A stretch of DNA of 64,000 bases from Enterobacter ludwigii (GTDB lineage: Bacteria; Pseudomonadota; Gammaproteobacteria; Enterobacterales; Enterobacteriaceae). The translations under genes and the position numbers were made by a program. Positions 56,182 to 64,000 of this stretch are shown one piece after another (the first letter of the stretch is position 1; the number at the start of each line of letters is the position of its first letter). The notes under the pieces are model-generated. The model saw only the letters and a list, made by a program, of their open reading frames with translations, was not told the DNA's origin and did not search any database. The DNA is taken from the NCBI RefSeq assembly GCF_001750725.1, contig NZ_CP017279.1:744001-808000 (forward strand), written 5' to 3'.

Positions 56182-56969
56182 GCTTTAGCCTCCTGTGAAA
56201 TATAGGCTGGATTCCAGCGCAGCCAGCTGCGTTCCAGCCACTGGGCGCTGACGTCGGCAAGTTTGCCGAGCAGGGCATAGAGGATAATGGCCACCACCAC
56301 CACGTCCGTTTGCAGGAATTCGCGGGCGTTCATCGCCAGATAGCCAATCCCTGAGTTTGCAGAGATGGTCTCTGCCACAATCAGCGTCAGCCACATCAGG
56401 CCGAGCGCAAAGCGCACGCCGACCATTATGGAGGGCAGGGCGCCCGGCAGGATCACATGGATAAAGAGGGCAAAACCGGACAGGCCGTAACTGCGTGCCA
56501 TTTCGACCAGTCCGCGATCGATGTTGCGGATCCCATGCCAGGTATTAATGTAAATCGGGAACAGCGTGCCCAGCGCGACGAGAAAAATTTTGGCGCTCTC
56601 ATCAATACCAAACCATAAAATGACCAGCGGAATCAGCGCCAGATGCGGCACGTTACGCAGCATCTGAATGGAGGTATCGAGCAGCCGCTCGCCCCAGCGA
56701 GAAAGCCCGCTGATCAGACCCAGTACCAGGCCGATGCTTCCACCAATCGAAAAACCAATTACCGCACGCCATGAGCTGATGGCCAAATGCTGCCAGAGTT
56801 CGCCGCTGACGCTCAGCGACCAGAATGCCTCTATTACGCCCTCCGGAGAGGGCAGAATACGGCTCGACAGCCAGCCGGCAGAAGACGCGAGTTGCCAGAC
56901 AAGCACAATGCCAACGGGTAAAAACCATGGGGCGGCACGTAGCAACCATTTTTGTGAGGGGGCATTCAT
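56178..56969 (-). CDS. ssuC: Aliphatic sulfonate ABC transporter, permease
   Basis: Inner-membrane permease of SsuABC. The 263 residues, as in E. coli, contain about six hydrophobic segments and the EAA loop ([20 protein letters not shown]) that docks with SsuB. It starts nine bases after ssuD and overlaps ssuB by four bases. Confidence 0.96.
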   Translation of the reverse strand: MNAPSQKWLLRAAPWFLPVGIVLVWQLASSAGWLSSRILPSPEGVIEAFWSLSVSGELWQHLAISSWRAVIGFSIGGSIGLVLGLISGLSRWGERLLDTSIQMLRNVPHLALIPLVILWFGIDESAKIFLVALGTLFPIYINTWHGIRNIDRGLVEMARSYGLSGFALFIHVILPGALPSIMVGVRFALGLMWLTLIVAETISANSGIGYLAMNAREFLQTDVVVVAIILYALLGKLADVSAQWLERSWLRWNPAYISQEAKA

Positions 56970-56978
56970 GGCAACTCC

Positions 56979-58124
56979 TTAGCTTTGTGCTGCTCTTCGC
57001 GGGATAAACTCGTTAGCCACGGCTTCGCCCTGAAGCTGGAGCTGGCGGGGCTGCGGTACGTCCGGGATGGCGACATCCAGATGCGGGAATAACAGCTCGC
57101 CCACTTTGTAGGCCTCTTCCAAGTGTGGATAACCGGAGAGGATAAAACTGTCGATACCCAGGTCCGCGTATTCATTGATCCGCGCAGCCACAGTTGGACC
57201 GTCGCCGACCAGCGCGGTACCCGCACCGCCGCGCACCAGACCGACGCCCGCCCACAGGTTCGGGCTGATCTCCAGATTCTCGCGCTTACCGTTGTGCAAT
57301 GACGCCATTCTGTGCTGGCCGACGGAGTCGGTTTTCGCAAACGCCGCCTGAGCTTTAGCGATAGTCTCATCATCCAGATGCGCGATCAGCCGGTCGGCCG
57401 CCTGCCAGGCTTCTTCATTGGTTTCACGCACAATCACATGCAGGCGAATACCAAAGCGTACCTTGCGACCATGCGCTGCCGCTTTGGCGCGCACCTGGGC
57501 AATTTTCTCTTTGACCAGCTCGGGCGGCTCACCCCAGGTGAGGTAGAGATCAACCTGTTCTGCCGCCAGATCCTGCGCCACATCTGATGAGCCGCCGAAG
57601 TAAAGAGGAGGGCGCGGCTGCTGCACCGGCGGGAAGTAGAGCCTGGCGTCGCGAACGTGAATATGTTTACCTTCGAAGGTGACGGTTTCCCCCTCCAGCA
57701 GACGTCGCCAGACGCGGGTGAACTCGGCGGACGCTTCATAGCGTTCGGTGTGATCGAGGAACACGCCGTCACCCGCCAGCTCCTGCGGATCGCTTCCGGT
57801 GACCAGGTTAAACAGGGCCCGGCCGTTAGAGAGCCTGTCGAGCGTTGCCGCCTGGCGCGCCGCGACGGTCGGGGAGACCACGCTCGGACGCAGTGCCACG
57901 AGGAACTTCAGGCGTTGGGTCACGGGGATCATCGATGCGGCTACCAGCCACGCATCCTCGCACGAGCGTCCGGTGGGGATCAGTACGCCGGTAAAACCGA
58001 TTCGGTCAGCTGCCTGCGCAATCTGCTGCAGATAGCCGTGGTCAACCGGGCGTGAACCCTCTTCTGTGCCAAGATAGTGTCCATCACCGTGGGTGGGTAA
58101 AAACCAGAAAAGATTCAGACTCAT
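56979..58124 (-). CDS. ssuD: Alkanesulfonate monooxygenase
   Basis: Uses reduced FMN from SsuE and oxygen to split alkanesulfonates into an aldehyde and sulfite, supplying sulfur when sulfate is scarce. The 381 residues equal the E. coli enzyme and have the bacterial luciferase-like TIM barrel. GRSCEDAW near 52-59 contains the conserved cysteine (Cys55 counting Met), and the mobile active-site loop is near HNGKRENLE. The start overlaps the ssuA stop as ATGA. Confidence 0.97.
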   Translation of the reverse strand: MSLNLFWFLPTHGDGHYLGTEEGSRPVDHGYLQQIAQAADRIGFTGVLIPTGRSCEDAWLVAASMIPVTQRLKFLVALRPSVVSPTVAARQAATLDRLSNGRALFNLVTGSDPQELAGDGVFLDHTERYEASAEFTRVWRRLLEGETVTFEGKHIHVRDARLYFPPVQQPRPPLYFGGSSDVAQDLAAEQVDLYLTWGEPPELVKEKIAQVRAKAAAHGRKVRFGIRLHVIVRETNEEAWQAADRLIAHLDDETIAKAQAAFAKTDSVGQHRMASLHNGKRENLEISPNLWAGVGLVRGGAGTALVGDGPTVAARINEYADLGIDSFILSGYPHLEEAYKVGELLFPHLDVAIPDVPQPRQLQLQGEAVANEFIPRRAAQS

Positions 58125-59083
58125 GATTTGGTTCCTTCTTTGCCTGCGGGTTGCCAGATGCGTTCGCGAATATTCACCTGTTTTGGAACAAGGCGATTTT
58201 GATAGAAGAGATCTGCGGTTTGCTGCTGCAGCGCAGCGACGTGTGCGTCCACCGGGGTAATGGTGGTCTGTGGACGGTGATCGAGATAGCTCGCGATCAC
58301 CGGCTCAGGTAAGCCCATGGTTTTCGCCAGCAGGGTAATGCTTTCCTGACGTTGGCTTTGCGTTAGCGCATCCGCCTGAGTAAAGGTGTTGAGAACATCC
58401 TGAATAAAAGCGCCATTCTTTTCCGCATACGGGCGCGCGGCGAGATAGAACGAGCCGGTTTGTTTCAGCGTGGTGCCATCTTTTAATACCCGCACGCCAC
58501 CCTGCAGTAAAGCTGCGGAGTAGTAGGGATCCCAGATAGCCCATGCGTCGACATTGCCCTGCTGGAAAGCGGCGCGAGCATCAGCCGGCGTCAAATAGAC
58601 GGGTTGAATGTCGGTGAATTTAAGCCCCGCCTCCTGCAGGGCCCGCAGCAGCAGGTTATGCGAGCTTGAGCCTTTCTGGAATGCAACCTTGTGGCCTTTG
58701 AGATCGGCGACTGTCTTAATGGTGCTATTTTCAGGGACCAGAATGACCTCAGCCTTCGGCTTGGCCGGCTCAACGCCGACATAAACCAGGTCGGCCCCCG
58801 CCGCCTGCGCGAATATTGGCGGAATATCCCCGGTGCTGCCGAGGTCGATGCTTCCGACATTCAGGGCTTCCAGCATTTGCGGGCCAGCAGGGAACTCAAT
58901 CCAGGAGAATGTGGTCTTCGGGAAGCGTTTTTCCAGAAGCTGATGGCTTTTAGCCAGCACCATACTGACGCTGCCTTTCTGATAGCCGATGCGTAAATGT
59001 TCAGGCGCCGTCTCTGCCGCGTGGGCCAGCGAGGTGAGCGCCAACAGCCCGGCCAGTCCGAGACGGGTTAATCTTTTAAACAT
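58121..59083 (-). CDS. ssuA: Aliphatic sulfonate-binding periplasmic protein
   Basis: Periplasmic solute-binding protein that captures alkanesulfonates for SsuBC. The 320 residues have a signal peptide ([20 protein letters not shown], cut near AHA before AETAP) and a type II binding fold with [31 protein letters not shown] and [11 protein letters not shown]. The frame is open 52 codons upstream inside ssuE, but the ATG at 59083 has GGGAGTCGCTC upstream and gives a proper signal peptide. It overlaps the ssuE end by eight bases. Confidence 0.95.
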   Translation of the reverse strand: MFKRLTRLGLAGLLALTSLAHAAETAPEHLRIGYQKGSVSMVLAKSHQLLEKRFPKTTFSWIEFPAGPQMLEALNVGSIDLGSTGDIPPIFAQAAGADLVYVGVEPAKPKAEVILVPENSTIKTVADLKGHKVAFQKGSSSHNLLLRALQEAGLKFTDIQPVYLTPADARAAFQQGNVDAWAIWDPYYSAALLQGGVRVLKDGTTLKQTGSFYLAARPYAEKNGAFIQDVLNTFTQADALTQSQRQESITLLAKTMGLPEPVIASYLDHRPQTTITPVDAHVAALQQQTADLFYQNRLVPKQVNIRERIWQPAGKEGTKS

Positions 59084-59651
59084 GAGCGACTCCCTGTGAT
59101 TGGTTAAACGCCGGGGCGTGGATATCTTTGCGGTGCAGGGCATGCCAGAAGGTTTCCAGGGCGCTGTCGAGACGGGTTTGCAGATTCGGCGTGAAGTGAG
59201 GCTTGTGTTGATAATCGATAACCTGCGAGTCGTCGGCAAAGACGCCGTGGAGGATCTCCTGCGCTTTTAGCGCATTGAGTACCGGCTTGAGGGCATAATC
59301 CACCGCCAGTAAATGGGCCACCGTGCCGCCCGTTGCCAGTGGCAGGACTACTTTGCCGTCCAGCGCACGTTCAGGCAGCAGATCGAGCAGGGTTTTCAGG
59401 GCCCCGGAAAACGAAGCTTTATAGATAGGCGTCGCCACGATTAAGCCATCAGCCCCTTTAAGCTGTTCAGTCAGCGTTTGCAGCGCCGGACTGTCAAAAC
59501 GGGCGTAGAGCAGATCCTCGGGGTCGAAGTTATGCAGATTCCAGTGGCATACTTCCACATCCAGAGCATTGAGCTTTTCACGGGCATATTCCAGCAGCGC
59601 GCTGGAGCGAGAGGGGAATCGTGGACTTCCGGCCAGGGTTATGACGCGCAT
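59076..59651 (-). CDS. ssuE: NADPH-dependent FMN reductase
   Basis: Flavodoxin-fold reductase that gives reduced FMN to SsuD. The 191 residues equal E. coli SsuE and begin MRVITLAGSPRFPSRSS, with the flavin phosphate loop. LPLATGGTVAHLLAVDYALK is the conserved region near 105-125. AAGGAG precedes the ATG at 59651; another ATG four bases upstream is out of frame. First gene of ssuEADCB. Cbl and CysB are expected to activate it during sulfur limitation; I did not find a clear site for either. Confidence 0.96.
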   Translation of the reverse strand: MRVITLAGSPRFPSRSSALLEYAREKLNALDVEVCHWNLHNFDPEDLLYARFDSPALQTLTEQLKGADGLIVATPIYKASFSGALKTLLDLLPERALDGKVVLPLATGGTVAHLLAVDYALKPVLNALKAQEILHGVFADDSQVIDYQHKPHFTPNLQTRLDSALETFWHALHRKDIHAPAFNQSQGVAHV

Positions 59652-59788
59652 GCATGCTCCTTATAACTAATTGTTTGCTTTTATCTAACATTCATAACAA
59701 TTTTCAGGAGTGTGACACTGCTCGGTTATTCCACTAAATGATTTATCTGCAATTAAAATGCGAAAAAGCGCATAAGAACGGGGCTGCG

Positions 59789-59804
59789 AGGTAAACGATT
59801 GCGT
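59789..59804 (-). promoter_or_regulatory. PurR box upstream of pyrD
   Basis: Read on the minus strand the 16 bases are ACGCAATCGTTTACCT, matching all fixed positions of the PurR consensus ANGCAANCGNTTNCNT. E. coli pyrD is a PurR target. The box lies about 70 bases upstream of the likely pyrD start, so repression there would not be simple overlap with the promoter. Confidence 0.75.
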
Positions 59805-59856
59805 CTAACGGTGTTTTTTTTGCCACAGGTCAATTCCCTTTCCGGGCCGGATCGCA

Positions 59857-59886
59857 CATAATCCCCTCCCGGTTTGCACACCGGGA
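59857..59886 (+). promoter_or_regulatory. pyrD promoter and start-switching leader
   Basis: CATAAT at 59857-59862 is the -10. The start zone is a C-run followed by GG, and TCCCGG (59867-59872) can pair with CCGGGA (59881-59886) just before the ribosome binding site AGGAG at 59891-59895. In E. coli and Salmonella, high CTP makes transcripts start at an earlier C, forming this hairpin and blocking translation, while low CTP shifts the start to G and removes it. The same elements are present here. Confidence 0.75.
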
Positions 59887-59900
59887 ATCCAGGAGAGTTC

Positions 59901-60911
59901 ATGTACTACCCCTTCGTTCGTAAAGCCCTTTTCCAGCTCGATCCTGAGCGCGCTCATGAATTTACATTCCAGCAGTTACGTCGTATTACCGGAACGCCGC
60001 TGGCCGCACTGGTGCGTCAAAACGTGCCGGAAAAACCTGTGCAATGCATGGGCCTGACCTTTAAAAATCCGCTGGGTCTCGCGGCGGGTCTGGATAAAAA
60101 TGGTGAGTGCATTGATGCCCTGGGCGCGATGGGCTTTGGCTCCATCGAAATCGGTACCGTCACGCCGCGTCCGCAGCCAGGTAATGATAAGCCGCGTCTG
60201 TTCCGCCTGGTCGAAGCCGAAGGGCTGATCAACCGCATGGGCTTTAATAACCTCGGCGTTGATCACCTTGTTGAGAACGTAAAAAAAGCCCATTTTGATG
60301 GTGTATTAGGCATCAATATTGGCAAAAATAAAGACACGCCGGTAGAGCAGGGTAAAGATGACTATCTGATTTGTATGGAAAAAGTCTATGCCTACGCGGG
60401 GTATATTGCGGTGAATATTTCCTCACCAAATACCCCGGGTCTGCGCTCTTTACAATATGGCGAAGCACTGGACGATCTTCTGAGTGCCATTAAAAATAAA
60501 CAAAATGAGCTCCAGGCGATCCACCATAAATATGTTCCGGTCGCGGTTAAGATCGCACCGGATCTTTCTGCTGAAGAATTGATCCAGGTTGCCGACAGTT
60601 TAGTTCGCCATAATATTGACGGGGTGATTGCGACCAATACCACACTCGATCGCTCGCTCGTTCAGGGAATGAAAAACTGTGACGAAGCGGGTGGGTTAAG
60701 TGGACGTCCGGTACAATTAAAAAGCACAGAAATTATTCGTGCCCTGTCAGCAGAATTAAAAGGACGACTGCCGATTATTGGCGTCGGTGGTATCGACTCC
60801 GTGATCGCGGCTCGCGAGAAGATGGCGGCGGGTGCCTCACTGGTGCAAATCTATTCCGGTTTTATTTTTAAAGGACCGCAGCTGATTAAAGAAATCGTTA
60901 CTCATATCTAA
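59901..60911 (+). CDS. pyrD: Dihydroorotate dehydrogenase (quinone)
   Basis: Class 2 membrane-associated flavoenzyme that oxidises dihydroorotate to orotate and passes electrons to quinone in pyrimidine synthesis. The 336 residues equal the E. coli enzyme. The N-terminal helices [13 protein letters not shown] bind the membrane. [14 protein letters not shown] holds the FMN site, and [11 protein letters not shown] contains the catalytic serine region. The frame opens nine codons earlier, but the ATG at 59901 has AGGAG upstream. Divergent from ssuE. Confidence 0.97.
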   Translation: MYYPFVRKALFQLDPERAHEFTFQQLRRITGTPLAALVRQNVPEKPVQCMGLTFKNPLGLAAGLDKNGECIDALGAMGFGSIEIGTVTPRPQPGNDKPRLFRLVEAEGLINRMGFNNLGVDHLVENVKKAHFDGVLGINIGKNKDTPVEQGKDDYLICMEKVYAYAGYIAVNISSPNTPGLRSLQYGEALDDLLSAIKNKQNELQAIHHKYVPVAVKIAPDLSAEELIQVADSLVRHNIDGVIATNTTLDRSLVQGMKNCDEAGGLSGRPVQLKSTEIIRALSAELKGRLPIIGVGGIDSVIAAREKMAAGASLVQIYSGFIFKGPQLIKEIVTHI

Positions 60912-60928
60912 TCTTTTCTCTTTATCAG

Positions 60929-60964
60929 ACAACCAGGGCTTTATTTCCAGCCCTGGTTGTTTTA
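60929..60964 (+). terminator. pyrD terminator
   Basis: ACAACCAGGGCT pairs with AGCCCTGGTTGT (12 base pairs, eight-base loop) and runs into TTTT, 18 bases after the pyrD stop. Confidence 0.93.
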
Positions 60965-61076
60965 TATTCCGTCATTGTTGCTTATTTAGTCATTATAGTC
61001 TTTTATTAATGGTGTTATAAACGAAGCGGCGAACAGGACATTTTTAGTACAGGAAGTTTGGGGACGGGAGAGAAAC

Positions 61077-61619
61077 ATGCGAATTAAACCTGACGATAAC
61101 TGGCGCTGGTATTTTTGTGACGAGCATGATCGCATGATGCTCGATTTAGCCAATGGTATGTTGTTTCGTTCCCGTTTTGCTCGCCGAATGTTAACCCCGG
61201 ACGCCTTCTCCCCGTCAGGCTTTTGTGTTGACGACGCTGCGCTTTATTTCTCCTTTGAAGAAAAATGCCGCGACCTGGTGCTTTCTAAAGAGCAGCGTGC
61301 CGAACTGGTATTAAATGCGTTAGTGGCTATTCGATTCCTGAAACCGCAAATGCCGAAAAGCTGGCATTTTTTACCGCACAGCATGAACTGGACCCCCGCC
61401 ACCGGCGATGCGGCGAGTGTAAACCTGAGCGATACCGCTGAAGAGGTGAGCCTGCTGGTGGTTGAGCCTGGCGAAAATGCCGCACTCTGTCTGCTGGCCC
61501 AGCCCGGTGTGACCATTGCCGGGCGGACGATGCAACTGGGGGATGCCATTAAGGTAATGAATGACAGGCTGAAACCGCAGCAACGCGTAGACGCTTTCAG
61601 CCTCGAGCAGGCCGTTTAA
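61077..61619 (+). CDS. zapC: Cell division protein ZapC
   Basis: Cytoplasmic FtsZ-binding protein that promotes protofilament bundling and stabilises the Z-ring. The 180 residues, the same length as E. coli ZapC, start [13 protein letters not shown] and have no membrane segment. GGGAGAGAAAC precedes the ATG. The last four bases overlap the convergent ycbX, leaving no room for a terminator between them. The upstream gap starts at the pyrD terminator, so it must have its own promoter in about 110 AT-rich bases. Confidence 0.95.
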   Translation: MRIKPDDNWRWYFCDEHDRMMLDLANGMLFRSRFARRMLTPDAFSPSGFCVDDAALYFSFEEKCRDLVLSKEQRAELVLNALVAIRFLKPQMPKSWHFLPHSMNWTPATGDAASVNLSDTAEEVSLLVVEPGENAALCLLAQPGVTIAGRTMQLGDAIKVMNDRLKPQQRVDAFSLEQAV

Positions 61620-62725
61620 GCTTCCAGCTGTACCGACGTTTTCGGAATACAGCTGCAGCACAGAATTGTACCATCATCGCCAATCGCGGATTTTTTCAGC
61701 GCGCTGACTTCCCCTTCGACCAGCTTGATTCGACAGCACCCACAGATGCCTGCCCGGCAGGAGTAAGGTACGCGGATCCCCGCTTGTTCCAGCTGTTCAA
61801 GTAAAACCTGCTGATTGTTGCCGCGGATAACGGTGCCCTGCCAGTGAATGTCTACGGGCGAGCTGGCCGGCGTCTCAACGTCGACGAACTCATCTTCCTG
61901 ACCTGCGCCGTACACTCTTGCGGGTCCACGGGCGAGAATTTCGACTTCGTCGCCCACGCGGATGACGCCGCTTGAGCGCGGAATGAGGTTCTGGCCGAAA
62001 TCCACATCGCCATTGTCCTGCGCTGTGCGGAATGACTGCAGGGTTTTTAACGGCTCGCCGGAAGGGTGTTTCTGGCCTTTTTCGGGACTGACGGTGGTAA
62101 AGATACAGCGGCTGCAGGGCTTCACGACATCAAATACCACGCTGCCGATACGGATCACTTTCCAGGTATCCTCTTCCCAGGCGTCAGCGCCTGTAACAAC
62201 CAGGTTGGGACGAAACTGCTCCATCTGAACGCTGGCTTTACAGCGACGCTGCAGGTCGCGCAGGGAGGCGTCGTTAGTCAACAGGAAGGGGAAGCCGTCC
62301 GCGAATGAGAGCGGGACCGCCTCGTGGCGCTTAACGCGCCGCGTCAGCGCCGGGCCGACCCAGCGCAGCTGCACATCCCGGGAGAAGAAGCCGCTCAGCC
62401 AGCGGTTAATGTCATCCGGGGCGATGCGCGCGGTAAAATGATTGCCCCACACTTCCGTTGGCGCTTCGACAGGCGCAAAATCAGCAAAGCGGATCACCAC
62501 GCTGGAGCCATCCGGCGCGGTGAGATGCAAACCGTCATAAAGCGGGGAAGGGGTAAAGCGAACCATTTGTGGGAACTGGCGTGCGGTAATGAACGTACCG
62601 TCAGGTTCGGTGACCATAAAGATACGATCGAAGGCAAATCCGCTCATGTCGGCCAGCGCGTGTGAAACGCCGATCCCGCGCATGGATTTCACCGGATGAA
62701 TAAAAAGCCTGGATAACGTCGCCAC
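61616..62725 (-). CDS. ycbX: MOSC-domain molybdenum protein YcbX
   Basis: Fusion of an N-terminal MOSC beta-barrel and MOSC domain with a C-terminal [2Fe-2S] ferredoxin domain. In E. coli it detoxifies N-hydroxylated base analogues such as 6-hydroxylaminopurine in a molybdenum-cofactor-dependent way. The 369 residues have [11 protein letters not shown], where the MOSC cysteine lies, and a ferredoxin motif CRAGICGCC followed by CCSC. The frame opens 16 codons upstream, but the GTG at 62725 has GAGGGG upstream and gives the conserved start. An extra cysteine sits in the cluster motif where E. coli has serine. Confidence 0.94.
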   Translation of the reverse strand: MATLSRLFIHPVKSMRGIGVSHALADMSGFAFDRIFMVTEPDGTFITARQFPQMVRFTPSPLYDGLHLTAPDGSSVVIRFADFAPVEAPTEVWGNHFTARIAPDDINRWLSGFFSRDVQLRWVGPALTRRVKRHEAVPLSFADGFPFLLTNDASLRDLQRRCKASVQMEQFRPNLVVTGADAWEEDTWKVIRIGSVVFDVVKPCSRCIFTTVSPEKGQKHPSGEPLKTLQSFRTAQDNGDVDFGQNLIPRSSGVIRVGDEVEILARGPARVYGAGQEDEFVDVETPASSPVDIHWQGTVIRGNNQQVLLEQLEQAGIRVPYSCRAGICGCCRIKLVEGEVSALKKSAIGDDGTILCCSCIPKTSVQLEA

Positions 62726-62762
62726 TGCACAGCCCCTCGAATGAAAATAAGCCTTCAACTTT

Positions 62763-62790
62763 ATGACATACACGCCATATTAGCTATAAT
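62763..62790 (+). promoter_or_regulatory. Candidate rlmL promoter
   Basis: ATGACA at 62763-62768 and consensus TATAAT at 62785-62790 are 16 bases apart, 33 bases before the rlmL start. Confidence 0.7.
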
Positions 62791-62823
62791 GCGCGACAAT
62801 TTTCTAAGAGTAAAAGTGACGAT

Positions 62824-64000
62824 ATGAATTCTCTGTTTGCCAGTACGGCCCGTGGGCTGGAAGAGCTGTTAAAAACTGAACTGGAAACCCTGGGCGCGCA
62901 AGAGTGCCAGGTGGTTCAGGGTGGTGTCCATTTTGAGGGCGACACACGGCTTATTTACCAGAGCCTGATGTGGAGCCGTCTGGCATCACGCATCATGCTG
63001 CCGATGAAAGAGTGCAAGGTTTACAGCGACCTTGACCTCTATACCGGCGTACAGATGATCGACTGGACAGAGATCTTCTCCCCGAATGCCACCTTTGCCG
63101 TGCACTTTAATGGCGTGAACGATGAAATCCGCAACAGCCAGTACGGTGCCCTGCGCGTTAAAGACGCCATTGTGGACTGCTTCACGCGTAAAAATAAGGA
63201 ACGCCCAAACGTCGATCGTGAAAATCCCGATCTGCGGATCAACGTCTGGCTCAACGGCGACACCGCCAGTATCTCTCTGGATCTGAGCGGCGCGGGTCTG
63301 CACCTGCGTGGTTATCGCGATCGTACCGGTATGGCGCCCATCAAAGAGACTCTCGCCGCCGCCATCGTGATGCGTTCCGGCTGGCAGCCAGGCACACCGC
63401 TGCTCGACCCGATGTGTGGCTCCGGTACGCTGCTGATTGAGGCCGCTATGCTGGCCACCGACCGCGCACCGGGCCTGCACCGCGGCCATTGGGGCTTCAG
63501 CGGCTGGGCGCAGCACGATGAGGCGCTGTGGAAAGAGGTCAAAGACGAAGCGCAGACCCGTGCACGTAAAGGTCTGGCGGAGTACACCTCCCATTTCTAC
63601 GGCTCTGACAGCGACTCACGCGTCATTGAGCGTGCGCGCAGCAACGCCCGCCGTGCCGGTATCGGCGAGCTGGTCACCTTCGAAGTGAAAGACGTGGCGA
63701 ACCTGACCAATCCGCTGCCAAAAGGCCCATACGGTACCGTTATCAGCAACCCGCCTTACGGCGAGCGTCTTGATAGCGAACCGGCGCTGATTGCCCTGCA
63801 CAGCCTGCTGGGCCGTAATATGAAAAATGACTTTGGCGGCTGGAACCTGTCGCTGTTTAGCGCCTCGCCAGAACTGCTGAGCTGTCTGCAACTGCGTGCC
63901 GAACGCCAGTTTAAGGCGAAAAACGGCCCGCTGGACTGCGTGCAGAAAAACTACCATCTGGCCGAGAAAGCGGCGGACAGTAAACCATCGGGTGTGGCGG
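62824..64000 (+). CDS. rlmL: 23S rRNA methyltransferase RlmL (RlmKL), 5' part
   Basis: Bifunctional enzyme that makes m2G2445 and m7G2069 in 23S rRNA. The window holds 392 of an expected 700 or so codons and is cut by its end, not by a stop. Visible parts are the N-terminal THUMP domain (about 43-155) and the first methyltransferase domain with [15 protein letters not shown] near 200 and the catalytic NPPYGERL starting at 309. The second methyltransferase (RlmK) lies beyond the window. The ATG at 62824 gives [16 protein letters not shown], the family start. Divergent from ycbX. Confidence 0.97.
   Translation, partial: MNSLFASTARGLEELLKTELETLGAQECQVVQGGVHFEGDTRLIYQSLMWSRLASRIMLPMKECKVYSDLDLYTGVQMIDWTEIFSPNATFAVHFNGVNDEIRNSQYGALRVKDAIVDCFTRKNKERPNVDRENPDLRINVWLNGDTASISLDLSGAGLHLRGYRDRTGMAPIKETLAAAIVMRSGWQPGTPLLDPMCGSGTLLIEAAMLATDRAPGLHRGHWGFSGWAQHDEALWKEVKDEAQTRARKGLAEYTSHFYGSDSDSRVIERARSNARRAGIGELVTFEVKDVANLTNPLPKGPYGTVISNPPYGERLDSEPALIALHSLLGRNMKNDFGGWNLSLFSASPELLSCLQLRAERQFKAKNGPLDCVQKNYHLAEKAADSKPSGVA

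Overview
The window is a conserved stretch of chromosome from a gammaproteobacterium of the Enterobacteriaceae. The sequence suggests Enterobacter or a close relative such as Lelliottia. The proteins are close in length and sequence to their Escherichia coli K-12 counterparts as I remember them, and gene order follows the E. coli ftsK-to-rlmL segment. The placement rests on gene content: ycaC is absent between dmsC and ycaD, a cigR-like gene takes the place of ycaM/ycaN/ycaK, and OmpF has the loop-3 type I associate with Salmonella OmpF and Klebsiella OmpK35. I see no insertion sequence, prophage, CRISPR array, tRNA or rRNA.

Layout. 1-7.4 kb: ftsK, lolA, rarA and serS (chromosome segregation, lipoprotein sorting, replication maintenance, tRNA charging). 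7.6-11.6 kb: the anaerobic dmsABC dimethyl sulfoxide reductase operon behind a class II FNR promoter. 11.8-13.6 kb: the variable spot, with the MFS transporter ycaD and the cigR-like gene. 13.6-20.0 kb, minus strand: focA-pflB, pflA and ycaO, again with an FNR promoter. 20.1-26.6 kb, plus strand: ycaP, serC-aroA, cmk-rpsA and ihfB. 26.8-34.1 kb: ycaI, msbA-lpxK, ycaQ and ycaR-kdsB, centred on lipid A and Kdo supply. 34.2-43.2 kb: ycbJ, elyC, then cmoM-mukF-mukE-mukB (condensin). 43.4-46.6 kb: ldtD, mepK and ycbL. 46.7-52.5 kb, minus strand: aspC, ompF, asnS and pncB. 52.8-55.4 kb: pepN. 55.4-59.7 kb, minus strand: ssuEADCB for sulfonate sulfur. 59.9-64 kb: pyrD, zapC, ycbX (minus) and the 5' part of rlmL, cut by the window end.

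Functional links. Envelope genes are frequent: lolA, msbA, lpxK, kdsB, elyC, ldtD, mepK and ompF. LdtD makes 3-3 peptidoglycan crosslinks and the neighbouring MepK cleaves them. Two anaerobic units, dmsABC and focA-pflB, carry matching FNR promoter geometry. Recognisable operators include a NadR box at pncB, a PurR box and switch-type leader at pyrD, a CRP-like site at serC, OmpR-type boxes at ompF, and the rpsA leader without a canonical Shine-Dalgarno sequence.

No clear new biological system was found. The points most worth a second look are the cigR-like gene at the variable junction, the degenerate kinase-like YcbJ, the perfect palindrome between pepN and ssuB, the seven-copy repeat in ftsK and the remote OmpR-like pair upstream of ompF.
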